Shown one piece after another: positions 17,334 through 24,795 of a stretch of DNA of 59,768 nt (position 1 is the stretch's first letter; every line of letters begins with the position of its first letter). The stretch lies in contig JAHEMR010000038.1 of assembly GCA_024643545.1 (NCBI GenBank), positions 1-59,768 of the forward strand, written 5' to 3'. The DNA is from Crocinitomicaceae bacterium (GTDB lineage Bacteria > Bacteroidota > Bacteroidia > Flavobacteriales_D > Crocinitomicaceae). The notes below the pieces were generated by a model. That model was not told the origin of the DNA and did no database searches. It worked only from the letters and a program-made list of their open reading frames with translations. The translations under genes and the position numbers were made by a program.

Positions 17334-17807
17334 TTAGTAATACTTTATAAATTTAATTATACACATAATTCTTTCACACTCTTTCAAAAGTTCCGCTTCA
17401 TTCACCTTTGTTGGTTTAAGCGATGCTAAACTAGGTTTAGAAAGCCTATCAACTTCACGACCAGTCTGATTCTTGGTGTTTGCACCAGTTGGATGGTTAC
17501 TATCATTTCTAACTTTATTTGAGAGTTCCTTTTTACGTTTGTCTTGAGCTACCCAATTCTTTGCAAAGGTCACCATCTTATCGAGAATCTTATGCTTCTC
17601 AATGTGCCCTGGTGACGTTGATTCAAAATGATTAGCAAATGAATTAAGCTTTGCTAATTGAGATGTTGTAGCTCTTTGAAGAGCAACATATCTCAAAGCT
17701 TCATCATAACCAGCTGGTTTTTTATCATCCAGTATAAACTTTTCTAGTTGCTTCTTTAACTCATCCAATATACTTGTTGGTATTCTTATTAAATCTTGTG
17801 ATTCCAT
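17334..17807 (-). CDS. Unknown small protein
   Basis: The 157-aa product is probably soluble and basic. It is helix-rich in its first half (IPTSILDELKKQLEKF, then EALRYVALQRATTSQLAKL). A polar low-complexity stretch in the middle (NHPTGANTKNQTGREVDR) may be disordered, and the C-terminus is helical. I recognise no family. Its location upstream of the membrane-coiled-coil gene on the same strand (gap 101 bp) is compatible with, but does not show, co-transcription. Confidence 0.5.
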   Translation of the reverse strand: MESQDLIRIPTSILDELKKQLEKFILDDKKPAGYDEALRYVALQRATTSQLAKLNSFANHFESTSPGHIEKHKILDKMVTFAKNWVAQDKRKKELSNKVRNDSNHPTGANTKNQTGREVDRLSKPSLASLKPTKVNEAELLKECERIMCIIKFIKYY

Positions 17808-18061
17808 ATCTCTCTTTAATTATAAATATCAGAAAATATGGGTTTGCATAATTTGAACTCAATTTTATATAAAAAAAATTTTAAGCCATTCCTCATATTT
17901 TAAGTTGGTTTTGGATTTTACCCAGATAAGAAAATATAATAACCAAAATTGGTAAACAGTTTCCGAACTACATCATACCTCCATTTATTGATGATAGATG
18001 TCTCAAAACTGGAGTCATCGATTCTCTGGAGAATCTAGCACAAATCAAAAACCAAATCATA

Positions 18062-18094
18062 GGGAGGGATTAAACCAGCATCCCCTCCATTTTT
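18062..18094 (+). terminator. Terminator-like hairpin with no annotated gene upstream
   Basis: A GC-rich stem (18062-18070 with 18080-18088, one bulge) is followed by a five-T run at 18090-18094. No + strand gene ends here, so it could terminate an unannotated RNA starting between about 17830 and 18000. Confidence 0.4.
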
Positions 18095-18264
18095 AATCAA
18101 AGTGTATCATTTAGGGCATGCTCTAAATTGAACAGATTGATTTAATGTAAATACTGATTTAGCTGGTGTATTATCACACCACCCTAATTTCATACACCTT
18201 GGATGTAATTTATAAAGCCATAGATAACTTTTTAATAAATAATCATGTATAACTTCATTAAATA

Positions 18265-18311
18265 GTTAAATAATGCTTATCTTTACATATATAAATTAAT
18301 CATTAGATAAT
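18265..18311 (+). promoter_or_regulatory. Promoter module of the small recombinase
   Basis: The left motif GTTAAATAATGCTT (18265-18278) runs into the -7 element TATCTTTA (18278-18285). The inverse motif AATCATTAGATAAT (18298-18311) ends 1 bp before the ATG. The same layout occurs at 31508-31554 and on the minus strand at 19825-19779. It is likely a repressor-controlled promoter. Confidence 0.6.
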
Positions 18312-18312
18312 T

Positions 18313-18924
18313 ATGAAGGCGAAATACAATAGAATATCATCAATCGACCAGTCACTTGCTAGGCAAACAGCTAATTCATCTAAATTTGATAAGGTATACA
18401 ATGACAAAATCAGTGGTTGTGTATCATTCTTTGAACGTAAAGAAGCTAAAAAACTTGTTGCTGAAGTAGAAGCTGGAAACATTACCGAAGTACATATAAA
18501 TGAGCTCTCAAGAGTTGGTAGAGACATCATTGATGTGTTAACTGTATGTAAGTACTTTACTGACCGCAATGTTAATCTATTCATTGAGAACATTGGAATG
18601 TATTCAATGATTGATGGTAAACCAAGCCCGACCTTTTCCATGATTGTATCTGTGCTTTCAAATGTGAGTTGCATGGAACGTGAATCTATGATTTTTCGTC
18701 AAAAACAAGGCATTGAGATTGCTCGTCTTTCTAACAAGTACAAGGGGCGAGCAAATGGAACAACCATGACCGAAGAACAAATACTTGATAAATACAAAGT
18801 GGTGGTGCGTGAATTGAATGCTGGTCAATCATTAAGAAGAAGTGCTTTACTAGGTCAATGTAGTTTGGGTACTGCTCAACGTATCCAGAAGATATTATTA
18901 AATAAAAAATCCCTAGTGGCTTAA
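18313..18924 (+). CDS. Small serine recombinase (resolvase/invertase family)
   Basis: The 203-aa product has the length of Tn3-type resolvases or DNA invertases. The catalytic N-terminus reads KYNRISSIDQSLARQ with S9 as probable nucleophile and R7. INELSRVGRDIIDVL carries the conserved arginine pair, and a long E helix spans about 105-140. A C-terminal helix-turn-helix (about 160-195, SLRRSALLGQCSLGTAQRIQKIL) binds DNA. It is distinct from the large integrase at 12653. Roles could be dimer resolution of a circular form, inversion, or regulation. It ends in a hairpin terminator that overlaps its stop codon. Confidence 0.88.
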   Translation: MKAKYNRISSIDQSLARQTANSSKFDKVYNDKISGCVSFFERKEAKKLVAEVEAGNITEVHINELSRVGRDIIDVLTVCKYFTDRNVNLFIENIGMYSMIDGKPSPTFSMIVSVLSNVSCMERESMIFRQKQGIEIARLSNKYKGRANGTTMTEEQILDKYKVVVRELNAGQSLRRSALLGQCSLGTAQRIQKILLNKKSLVA

Positions 18925-18933
18925 CTAGGGATT
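18908..18933. terminator. Bidirectional terminator after the recombinase
   Basis: A perfect 10-bp stem AATCCCTAGT/ACTAGGGATT with a 6-nt loop is flanked by A-runs and T-rich sequence. It overlaps the stop of the recombinase gene and faces the convergent gene ending at 18952. Confidence 0.85.
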
Positions 18934-18951
18934 AAAAATTATAATTTTCAA

Positions 18952-19260
18952 TTATTTACCTTCGATATAATCAAGAATTCTGATAAGTTCATCACAGTAC
19001 ACGTCTTCAACGAGTTTAATCAAGTCACCATTCTTTTTGATAAATGAGATAACATAGGTATCTATCCATTTAAGCTGAATTTTCACAAATGATTTATGCT
19101 TAATCCCATTACATTTAAACATGACACCACCAGCATATTCTTTAGATTCTGGTAGAGCTGTAAAATTAGTAGCACCAATAGCTGGTAAAAACCACTTGTC
19201 ACCATGTTTTATTTGAGCGATTATTGTAGTTGCAATCTCTTTGTTTGTTATCATTTCCAT
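18952..19260 (-). CDS. Unknown small protein, third gene of a small operon
   Basis: The 102-aa soluble protein has no family I recognise. It begins MEMITNKEIATTIIAQIKHG and contains KWFLPAIGATNFTALPESKEYAGGVMFKCNG, then a strand-rich middle and an acidic C-terminal helix. The KEIATTII...GDKWFLP...GGVMFK pattern is reminiscent of small proteins on conjugative or mobilisable elements. It follows a 55-aa ORF with a 4-bp gap, in a unit starting from the promoter near 19805. Confidence 0.6.
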   Translation of the reverse strand: MEMITNKEIATTIIAQIKHGDKWFLPAIGATNFTALPESKEYAGGVMFKCNGIKHKSFVKIQLKWIDTYVISFIKKNGDLIKLVEDVYCDELIRILDYIEGK

Positions 19261-19264
19261 TCTA

Positions 19265-19432
19265 TTATCTTTTCTGAATACTTAATATTATCACTACTGA
19301 ATCTTGACTCACACTACCTCTTTGTTTTAGTTTAAAAATAGCTTGGCTTTCACTATTACTATACAAATGAAGTGTTGTTTGGGATTGGGTACTGTTTACA
19401 CGATACTTAACTATATAGCTTTCTAATTGCAT
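19265..19432 (-). CDS. 55-aa small ORF in the same operon
   Basis: An ATG at 19432 opens 55 codons ending at TAA 19265-19267. The product begins MQLESYIVKYRVNSTQSQTT and ends in a basic QKR; its pattern (TLHLYSNSESQAIFKLKQRG) looks like a compact alpha/beta fold. It fits tightly between its neighbours, 16 bp after the stop at 19449 and 4 bp before the start at 19260. That spacing supports a real gene. I recognise no family. Confidence 0.55.
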   Translation of the reverse strand: MQLESYIVKYRVNSTQSQTTLHLYSNSESQAIFKLKQRGSVSQDSVVIILSIQKR

Positions 19433-19448
19433 AATTGTATGTTTAGGA

Positions 19449-19775
19449 TTAATCTAGACGACCCCAACTTCTAATGTAAGAGCATTCATCATAAGCTTCT
19501 TCTACATAAGCATTAAATCTGACACCAGTAACAGTTGATGATTTAAACAAATTAAGTAAGTCTTGAAAGGTGTTCGCTGACTTTATACCTTCAGAAGTCC
19601 AAACTGATTGGATACTGAATGATTTACCAAATGATTCTTGGTTTAACACTTCATGACCGAAAGCATTCAATGTTTTGTATGGACAAATTGAGTATTTAGT
19701 TTGGATACTTAAGGTAACACCATGAAGGTATTTTTTTAACTCTTTTATACCGATTTTAAATTCTGATGCTTTCAT
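19449..19775 (-). CDS. Unknown small protein, first gene of a small operon
   Basis: The 108-aa protein begins MKASEFKIGIKELKKYLHG, with a cysteine-containing middle (SICPYKTLNAFGHEV) and a C-terminus rich in aromatic and acidic residues. I recognise no domain. Its ATG is 3 bp downstream of a 47-bp near-perfect palindrome that contains its -7 promoter element, so its transcription is probably repressed by a factor binding there. It is followed by the 55-aa and 102-aa genes on the same strand. Confidence 0.6.
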   Translation of the reverse strand: MKASEFKIGIKELKKYLHGVTLSIQTKYSICPYKTLNAFGHEVLNQESFGKSFSIQSVWTSEGIKSANTFQDLLNLFKSSTVTGVRFNAYVEEAYDECSYIRSWGRLD

Positions 19776-19778
19776 AAT

Positions 19779-19877
19779 GTTATCTATTACTTATTTTGTT
19801 ATAACAAAGATAAGTAATAGATAACTAATAAACAAGCAATAGATAACTTTTTTAAATACAATTAATCAATAGATAAC
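19779..19877 (-). promoter_or_regulatory. Operator array and 47-bp palindrome
   Basis: Four copies of the element's 14-bp motif lie here: 19779-19792 (+ orientation, GTTATCTATTACTT), and in the inverse orientation 19812-19825 (AAGTAATAGATAAC), 19834-19847 (AAGCAATAGATAAC) and 19864-19877 (AATCAATAGATAAC). The first two are the outer arms of a near-perfect palindrome spanning 19779-19825, broken by a single extra base. The minus-strand -7 element TATCTTTG (19812-19805) lies inside it. The last copy overlaps the end of the AbiC-like gene. Confidence 0.7.
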
Positions 19878-20767
19878 TTTTTCATTCCATTTTGTTTCCA
19901 TATTTTTTCATCTGAATTCAAAAATTTAAATGAAGTATTCTTAAAAATCACATGGTGATATTTGTTATCTAAAGAACTTAAATCAATATTTTCTAAAATA
20001 TAGTATTCACTTAACCATTCTTTGAATTGTTTAATATTGTTCGAATTCTCACTAACTTTTGATATAGAATTATAAAAAATTAAGCCAAGCTCTTGGTTGG
20101 ATAATTGTGCTTGAATTAAGTTCATATACTTTTGTTTATCTTCGATTTTGTTTTCGATTACAAACTTCATTATATTAAATAAATATCTAAAATAGTGTCC
20201 AAAATAACTATGATTCTCATTGTAGAAAGACTCATATACTTTTGAAATCTCGTTTTCTAAATTTAAAATCTCCGTATCATTAATTGAGTTTAATTGACCA
20301 ATTTCATTATATAAACTTAAAACTTGCTGATTTGTTGATAATTTCTCGTTTAACTTTTGTTTTAAATTGGTTAACAGAATATGAAAATAATTATATCCAT
20401 TTTCAGTATTTCCAGAATTCGATTTTGAAGTTGATAGGATTATGTTTTGTAAAACATTCATCATATTGAAGAACGTAGTTTCAAATTGTTGAGTAGTGAT
20501 AGCTTTCTCTGTTTTTGAAAATTCTTCTCTTTGCATTGACATAGTTCTATACAACAAAAACACACCAGATATTGTGAAGAAAATACCAGCAAAACCACCT
20601 ATAAAATCACCGAATTCACTTCCTTTTGTCAAATCGAAAACTCCATTTTTTGAATAAAGTTGAGAATCATGAACTACAATTAAATATATTGTAATTATAA
20701 TCCCTAAAGTTGTTGACAGAAAGGCTAATGCGGTAATTAAATGTTTACTTATTTTTGATTTTCTCAT
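19862..20767 (-). CDS. Putative abortive-infection membrane protein (AbiC-like)
   Basis: The 301-aa product has two N-terminal transmembrane helices (about 11-32 and 50-72, FGDFIGGFAGIFFTISGVFLLY). A cytoplasmic helical domain follows, with TTQQFETTFFNMMNVLQNII and the signature GHYFRYLFNIMKFV ... YMNLIQAQLSNQELGLIFYN. This pattern is what I know as the putative phage abortive infection (putAbiC) family. Members are proposed to halt growth or kill the host on phage infection; the mechanism is not established. Its ATG overlaps the stop of the preceding 325-aa gene (ATGA), making it the last gene of the defence operon. Confidence 0.8.
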   Translation of the reverse strand: MRKSKISKHLITALAFLSTTLGIIITIYLIVVHDSQLYSKNGVFDLTKGSEFGDFIGGFAGIFFTISGVFLLYRTMSMQREEFSKTEKAITTQQFETTFFNMMNVLQNIILSTSKSNSGNTENGYNYFHILLTNLKQKLNEKLSTNQQVLSLYNEIGQLNSINDTEILNLENEISKVYESFYNENHSYFGHYFRYLFNIMKFVIENKIEDKQKYMNLIQAQLSNQELGLIFYNSISKVSENSNNIKQFKEWLSEYYILENIDLSSLDNKYHHVIFKNTSFKFLNSDEKIWKQNGMKKLSID

Positions 20768-21741
20768 AACTCAACAACATTTTCATTTGGATAAATGGTA
20801 TTATATAAATCATCTTGAATACCATTAGAAATCGCTCTTATTGAAATAAGATTTGGATGACCTCTATTTTCATCCATAATTACTTCATCAGTAATGTCAA
20901 AAAAAGCACCTATATTGGCTAAACTTGATAAATCCATAGTTCTTGTTCGTCCATTTAATTTAACTGTAACAGATACTTTGTCATATTCAATGCCATTTAT
21001 ATTAAATAGACCATTTATATTCTGCACTCTTCCATTAACAATTGCATTTCTTATTCTCTGTAGAAACGGTAATCTCTCACCTTTATTAGCAACTATTGAA
21101 AATTCAATCCTTGCATTCTCACCTTGCATTACATGACCTTGGTCAGCTTGACCAATAATTTCTGGAGTAACATTTAGGGTTTTAAAAGTTATTTTATTTA
21201 ATTCACCTCCTTCAATAAAACTCCTTACAATTTCATCAGATACAAGTGGATTAATTTCTAATCTGAAATCTACAAAGCTTTCTCTAAATTGCCTCTTCAA
21301 AGTCTCACTAAAAATACTAAATATACCAAATTGTTTAAATCTCTGAAGTAAAACAATTCCAGTATTCAAATTCTCTGGAATGAAAATCTGAAAATAAAAC
21401 GGAATTAATTCGGCATGATTTAGTCCTTTATTCGCAACATTTCGACCATTTGTTCTATCAATAATTTTAGACTCATAACCATATTCTCCAGACTCTAGAA
21501 TCCCAGATAATTGTCTACCAAATGGAGCTAGAGTGTTTGGTTCTAATCTTAAAACTTTCTTGTTTTCTTCATCATCAATTAAATCTATGTCTCCATTTTC
21601 TATTGTCAAATTAGCCAATTGTTCAGATAAGAAAACAAATAAATCGTTACCATTTGAAAAATCAGATAAATTAACTCTTGTATTTTTATCACCTTTTGGT
21701 CTTATGTAAATTTCATAAGCACTTATTGTAATTGTTGCCAT
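20764..21741 (-). CDS. Unknown 325-aa protein of the defence operon
   Basis: I do not recognise the family. The product looks soluble and strand-rich, without signal peptide, membrane helix or obvious catalytic motif. It begins ATITISAYEIYIRPKGD, has a central FYFQIFIPENLNTGIVLLQRF and FRESFVDFRLEINPLVSDE, and ends in DDLYNTIYPNENVVEL. It is coupled to the AbiC-like gene by a 4-bp overlap and starts 9 bp after the res stop. Its partner is therefore most likely the AbiC-like protein, as a sensor or antitoxin-like component, or the R-M proteins. Both options are inference. Confidence 0.7.
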   Translation of the reverse strand: MATITISAYEIYIRPKGDKNTRVNLSDFSNGNDLFVFLSEQLANLTIENGDIDLIDDEENKKVLRLEPNTLAPFGRQLSGILESGEYGYESKIIDRTNGRNVANKGLNHAELIPFYFQIFIPENLNTGIVLLQRFKQFGIFSIFSETLKRQFRESFVDFRLEINPLVSDEIVRSFIEGGELNKITFKTLNVTPEIIGQADQGHVMQGENARIEFSIVANKGERLPFLQRIRNAIVNGRVQNINGLFNINGIEYDKVSVTVKLNGRTRTMDLSSLANIGAFFDITDEVIMDENRGHPNLISIRAISNGIQDDLYNTIYPNENVVEL

Positions 21742-21750
21742 CTTTTCTTT

Positions 21751-24700
21751 CTATTTTTCCCCTAATACATACTCTTCAACATCACCCATATTACTAGCAA
21801 CAACCATATCACTACCAATAGCATTGAAGTGTTTAACACCACATTTTATTTTAGATGTTTCACTACCTCTTAAACCAAACTCAACGTTTGTAGTTCCTTT
21901 TGATTCTACTACAAAGAACAACTTCTCTTCGGTGTCATCTTTCCAGAGTATTGCCCAATCTGGATTATAAGTACCTAATGGTGTCTCAATTTTGAACCAG
22001 CTTGGTAGTTTGGAATAAACAGAAATGTTTTTACTATGCTCAAACTCTCGAGCTAAACTAGACTCTACTGCTGAATCATAGACTACATATTGATAAGGTG
22101 ATTTTTCACTCTTCTCAAGGTTACTTCTTAAATAACCAAATAACTCTTGGTTCTCGAACATTTCTTGACTGTAGTATTCAGCATCACCAATCTTTTTGTA
22201 CTGGATTCCATCAATGATATGCATCCTCATCTGTTCGTTGATTATGTCTATACATCCCTCTATAAACTTCTGCGGATTGGCTTTAAAGTACTTTAACTTT
22301 AGAGTACCAGTAAGTATCTTAACAATCGATTTACGTGTTAATTGAGTTTCATTTTGTAGGTAGCTCACAATGTCTGGTAGTCGCTCAACATCTTCATGAA
22401 TGGTCTGAACTACCTTGGTGTTAGCAAGCTCTTCAGCATCAACACCAGCTTCAGTAATATGTATAGATGCTTTTGAATAGATTAGCTTACCTCTAACAAC
22501 TTTAAGTTTTTCATCCAGTGCATGAATACATTTCTGTATCAATTTATCTGAATCAAAATCAACAGAGAATGTGGTTTTAAATTTAACCTTCTCCCACAAT
22601 TCTTTGAACTCTGGGCTATCTAAAACTCTTCTGTTAACTGATACTACCTCTTTGTCTTTTTGATTCTTTATTTCAAGTTTACCAGCTGTTTCTTTAAGCT
22701 TTTTGATGATTTGATTAACAACATGTGGTTGTTCCTCAAGACCCTCTGGTAGATTTACAGTATCATCTCTCAATGCTATTCTTAAAGAATCTTGTACTTT
22801 ACCTTTGATATCGATATAGCCTTGCTCTTTCAAGTGGCTGTATATTTCTTTTGATTTTTCATGACCAAAATATTCTATATCATCTTCATCAATGTTCACT
22901 ACGATATCACCAAAACTATGGTCTTCAATGAATCCGAATTTGATACCAGTATCTTTTTCAATTTCTTTTTGAAAATTATCTACGAATTCAACATACGATT
23001 CTGTTGCCATTACAGTTAAGGTGTTAACTTCATGACCATAGATTCTTTCACCATCTTGATTAACACATAATCGCAATCCACGACCAATCTCTTGCCTTCT
23101 TCTAGTTTCAGAACCACCAGCTTCTTTAAGGGTACAAATTTGAAATACATTAGGATTATCCCAACCCTCTTTTAAAGCTGAATGCGAAAAGATGAATCTC
23201 AATTTAGAATCGAAACTCAATAACATTTCTTTATCTCGCATGATTAGGTTATAGGTATCCTCATCTGCATTCGTACTACCATTGGTATCTTTATAGAACT
23301 CAAACTTATCTTTCTTGTTAGAAGCTTTAGACTTCTTATCTATCGAAAAATATCCATTGTGAACTTCTGGTGCTGTACTATCTAAATCTTGTATCCCTTG
23401 AAAGAGTATACGATATTTAGGTTTGTTGATTAGCTTTTTATATTCTTTTTCAAATATTTCTGCATACTCACCATTTGCTTGATTTCCATCTTCATCATAC
23501 ATTCTGTATTTAGATACAGAATCAATGAAGAATAAACTCAAAACCTTAATGCCTTGAGGATTTAATATCAATTCTTTATTCAAATGTTCCTCAATGGTCT
23601 TGCTGATTAATGCTGTCTTAATTTGTTTCTCATCAACAGCACCAATAGCATCACCTAATTTGATTACATCTTCACGACCAGTAAAATCAATATACTCTTC
23701 ACCAGCTACGGCATATATTTCTTTTATAATGAATCCTTCGTACTCTGTTCTATCTGTGATTTGTTCTAAATCATAATTAGGTTTGATTGGTATAACTTTT
23801 CGAGATATAGAACCATTACTAAAAATATCTACTTCCACTTTAGCTGTAGGAAAACCCTTGCTAACTTTTACTTCTACTAATCTGATATATGCATGACTAT
23901 TTACGCTCTCTGTTTGAACTGATGCCACCTCGATTTGCTTCACCAATTTCTTTTCATAAGCATCAACAGCATCCAATTTATACATTAGATTAACCTTCTC
24001 TTTATGAGTAGCTGAATACCTAACGATAGCTAAAGGATTAAGGTTTTTAACAGCCTTTTTCCTTAACTCGGTACTCATTGTAGTTTGTGGTTCATCTATG
24101 ATGATAAACGGTCTTGTATTCTTAATTAAGTCTAATGGTTTGTAACCCAATGAATCATTGTATCTATGGATGATGTTTACTGATTTAGTAACATCTTCTG
24201 GTTTCTCAAAACTTTTAGCGAATGCATCAATATTGATAACCATGATTTCTAATCTGTCATTAGTAGCGAAATCTCTTACCTCGTTTAATTTACTACTATC
24301 ATACACAAAGAAATTGTAGTTTACATTATCATTTAATCCTCTTAAATGTTCTTGAGTAATTTGTAACGATTTGTACACTCCCTCTTTGATTGGTATCGAT
24401 GGAACAACGATGATGTGTTTGGAAAACCCATACTTCATATACATATCAAGTATCGTTCTTAAATACACGTATGTCTTACCAGTTCCAGTTTCCATCTCAA
24501 TGGTAAAATCTAGATTATTTCTATCAATCTCCTCTTTTGTAGATGGTTTTAATCCATTACCTAATTGAATATGTTGTACGTTCTCAATAATCTTACCTTG
24601 AGTTAGTAGCAATCGATTACCATAACCAACTTCAGTAAATTCAAAATTTGCTTGTTTAGCGATGTATTCGGGTGAGTAAACTGTAAAGTTAGACTCACAT

Positions 24701-24783
24701 TTATCTTGACCCTTAAAGATGTCTACAATCGCTTCTATTGCTTCTTGTTGATATCCTAGTTCACTGTTAAATTGTAATTTCAT
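21751..24783 (-). CDS. Type III-like restriction enzyme, Res subunit
   Basis: The 1010-aa SF2 translocase-nuclease has a Q-like LGYQQEAI (9-16), Walker A METGTGKT (97-104) and DEPQ as the Walker B/DExx box (230-233). Helicase C motifs include FSHSALKEGWDNPNVFQI and ETRRRQEIGRGLRL (motif VI). A C-terminal PD-(D/E)xK nuclease uses P941-D942 ... E960-S-K962 in FFVVESKGT. All catalytic residues are present, so it looks intact. It should cleave DNA with unmethylated sites in concert with Mod. It lies 12 bp after mod. Confidence 0.93.
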   Translation of the reverse strand: MKLQFNSELGYQQEAIEAIVDIFKGQDKCESNFTVYSPEYIAKQANFEFTEVGYGNRLLLTQGKIIENVQHIQLGNGLKPSTKEEIDRNNLDFTIEMETGTGKTYVYLRTILDMYMKYGFSKHIIVVPSIPIKEGVYKSLQITQEHLRGLNDNVNYNFFVYDSSKLNEVRDFATNDRLEIMVINIDAFAKSFEKPEDVTKSVNIIHRYNDSLGYKPLDLIKNTRPFIIIDEPQTTMSTELRKKAVKNLNPLAIVRYSATHKEKVNLMYKLDAVDAYEKKLVKQIEVASVQTESVNSHAYIRLVEVKVSKGFPTAKVEVDIFSNGSISRKVIPIKPNYDLEQITDRTEYEGFIIKEIYAVAGEEYIDFTGREDVIKLGDAIGAVDEKQIKTALISKTIEEHLNKELILNPQGIKVLSLFFIDSVSKYRMYDEDGNQANGEYAEIFEKEYKKLINKPKYRILFQGIQDLDSTAPEVHNGYFSIDKKSKASNKKDKFEFYKDTNGSTNADEDTYNLIMRDKEMLLSFDSKLRFIFSHSALKEGWDNPNVFQICTLKEAGGSETRRRQEIGRGLRLCVNQDGERIYGHEVNTLTVMATESYVEFVDNFQKEIEKDTGIKFGFIEDHSFGDIVVNIDEDDIEYFGHEKSKEIYSHLKEQGYIDIKGKVQDSLRIALRDDTVNLPEGLEEQPHVVNQIIKKLKETAGKLEIKNQKDKEVVSVNRRVLDSPEFKELWEKVKFKTTFSVDFDSDKLIQKCIHALDEKLKVVRGKLIYSKASIHITEAGVDAEELANTKVVQTIHEDVERLPDIVSYLQNETQLTRKSIVKILTGTLKLKYFKANPQKFIEGCIDIINEQMRMHIIDGIQYKKIGDAEYYSQEMFENQELFGYLRSNLEKSEKSPYQYVVYDSAVESSLAREFEHSKNISVYSKLPSWFKIETPLGTYNPDWAILWKDDTEEKLFFVVESKGTTNVEFGLRGSETSKIKCGVKHFNAIGSDMVVASNMGDVEEYVLGEK

Positions 24784-24795
24784 AGTAAGATAAGA

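Larger units (their letters stand above)
17808..18312. other. 505-bp non-coding region with hairpins and operator copies
   Basis: I see no credible ORF. The region contains inverted repeats at 18020-18035 (GATTCTC-TG-GAGAATC) and 18062-18088 (GGGAGGGAT pairing with ATCCCCTCC), followed by TTTTT. It also holds one copy of the element's 14-bp motif at 18215-18228 (AAGCCATAGATAAC) and the promoter module of the downstream recombinase. A small structured RNA reading rightward and ending near 18094 is possible. Confidence 0.45.

Noticed and set aside
19779..19877. CRISPR-like array because of regularly recurring AT-rich motif copies
   Set aside because: Copies are 14 bp, in both orientations, with irregular spacing and no unique spacers or cas genes.
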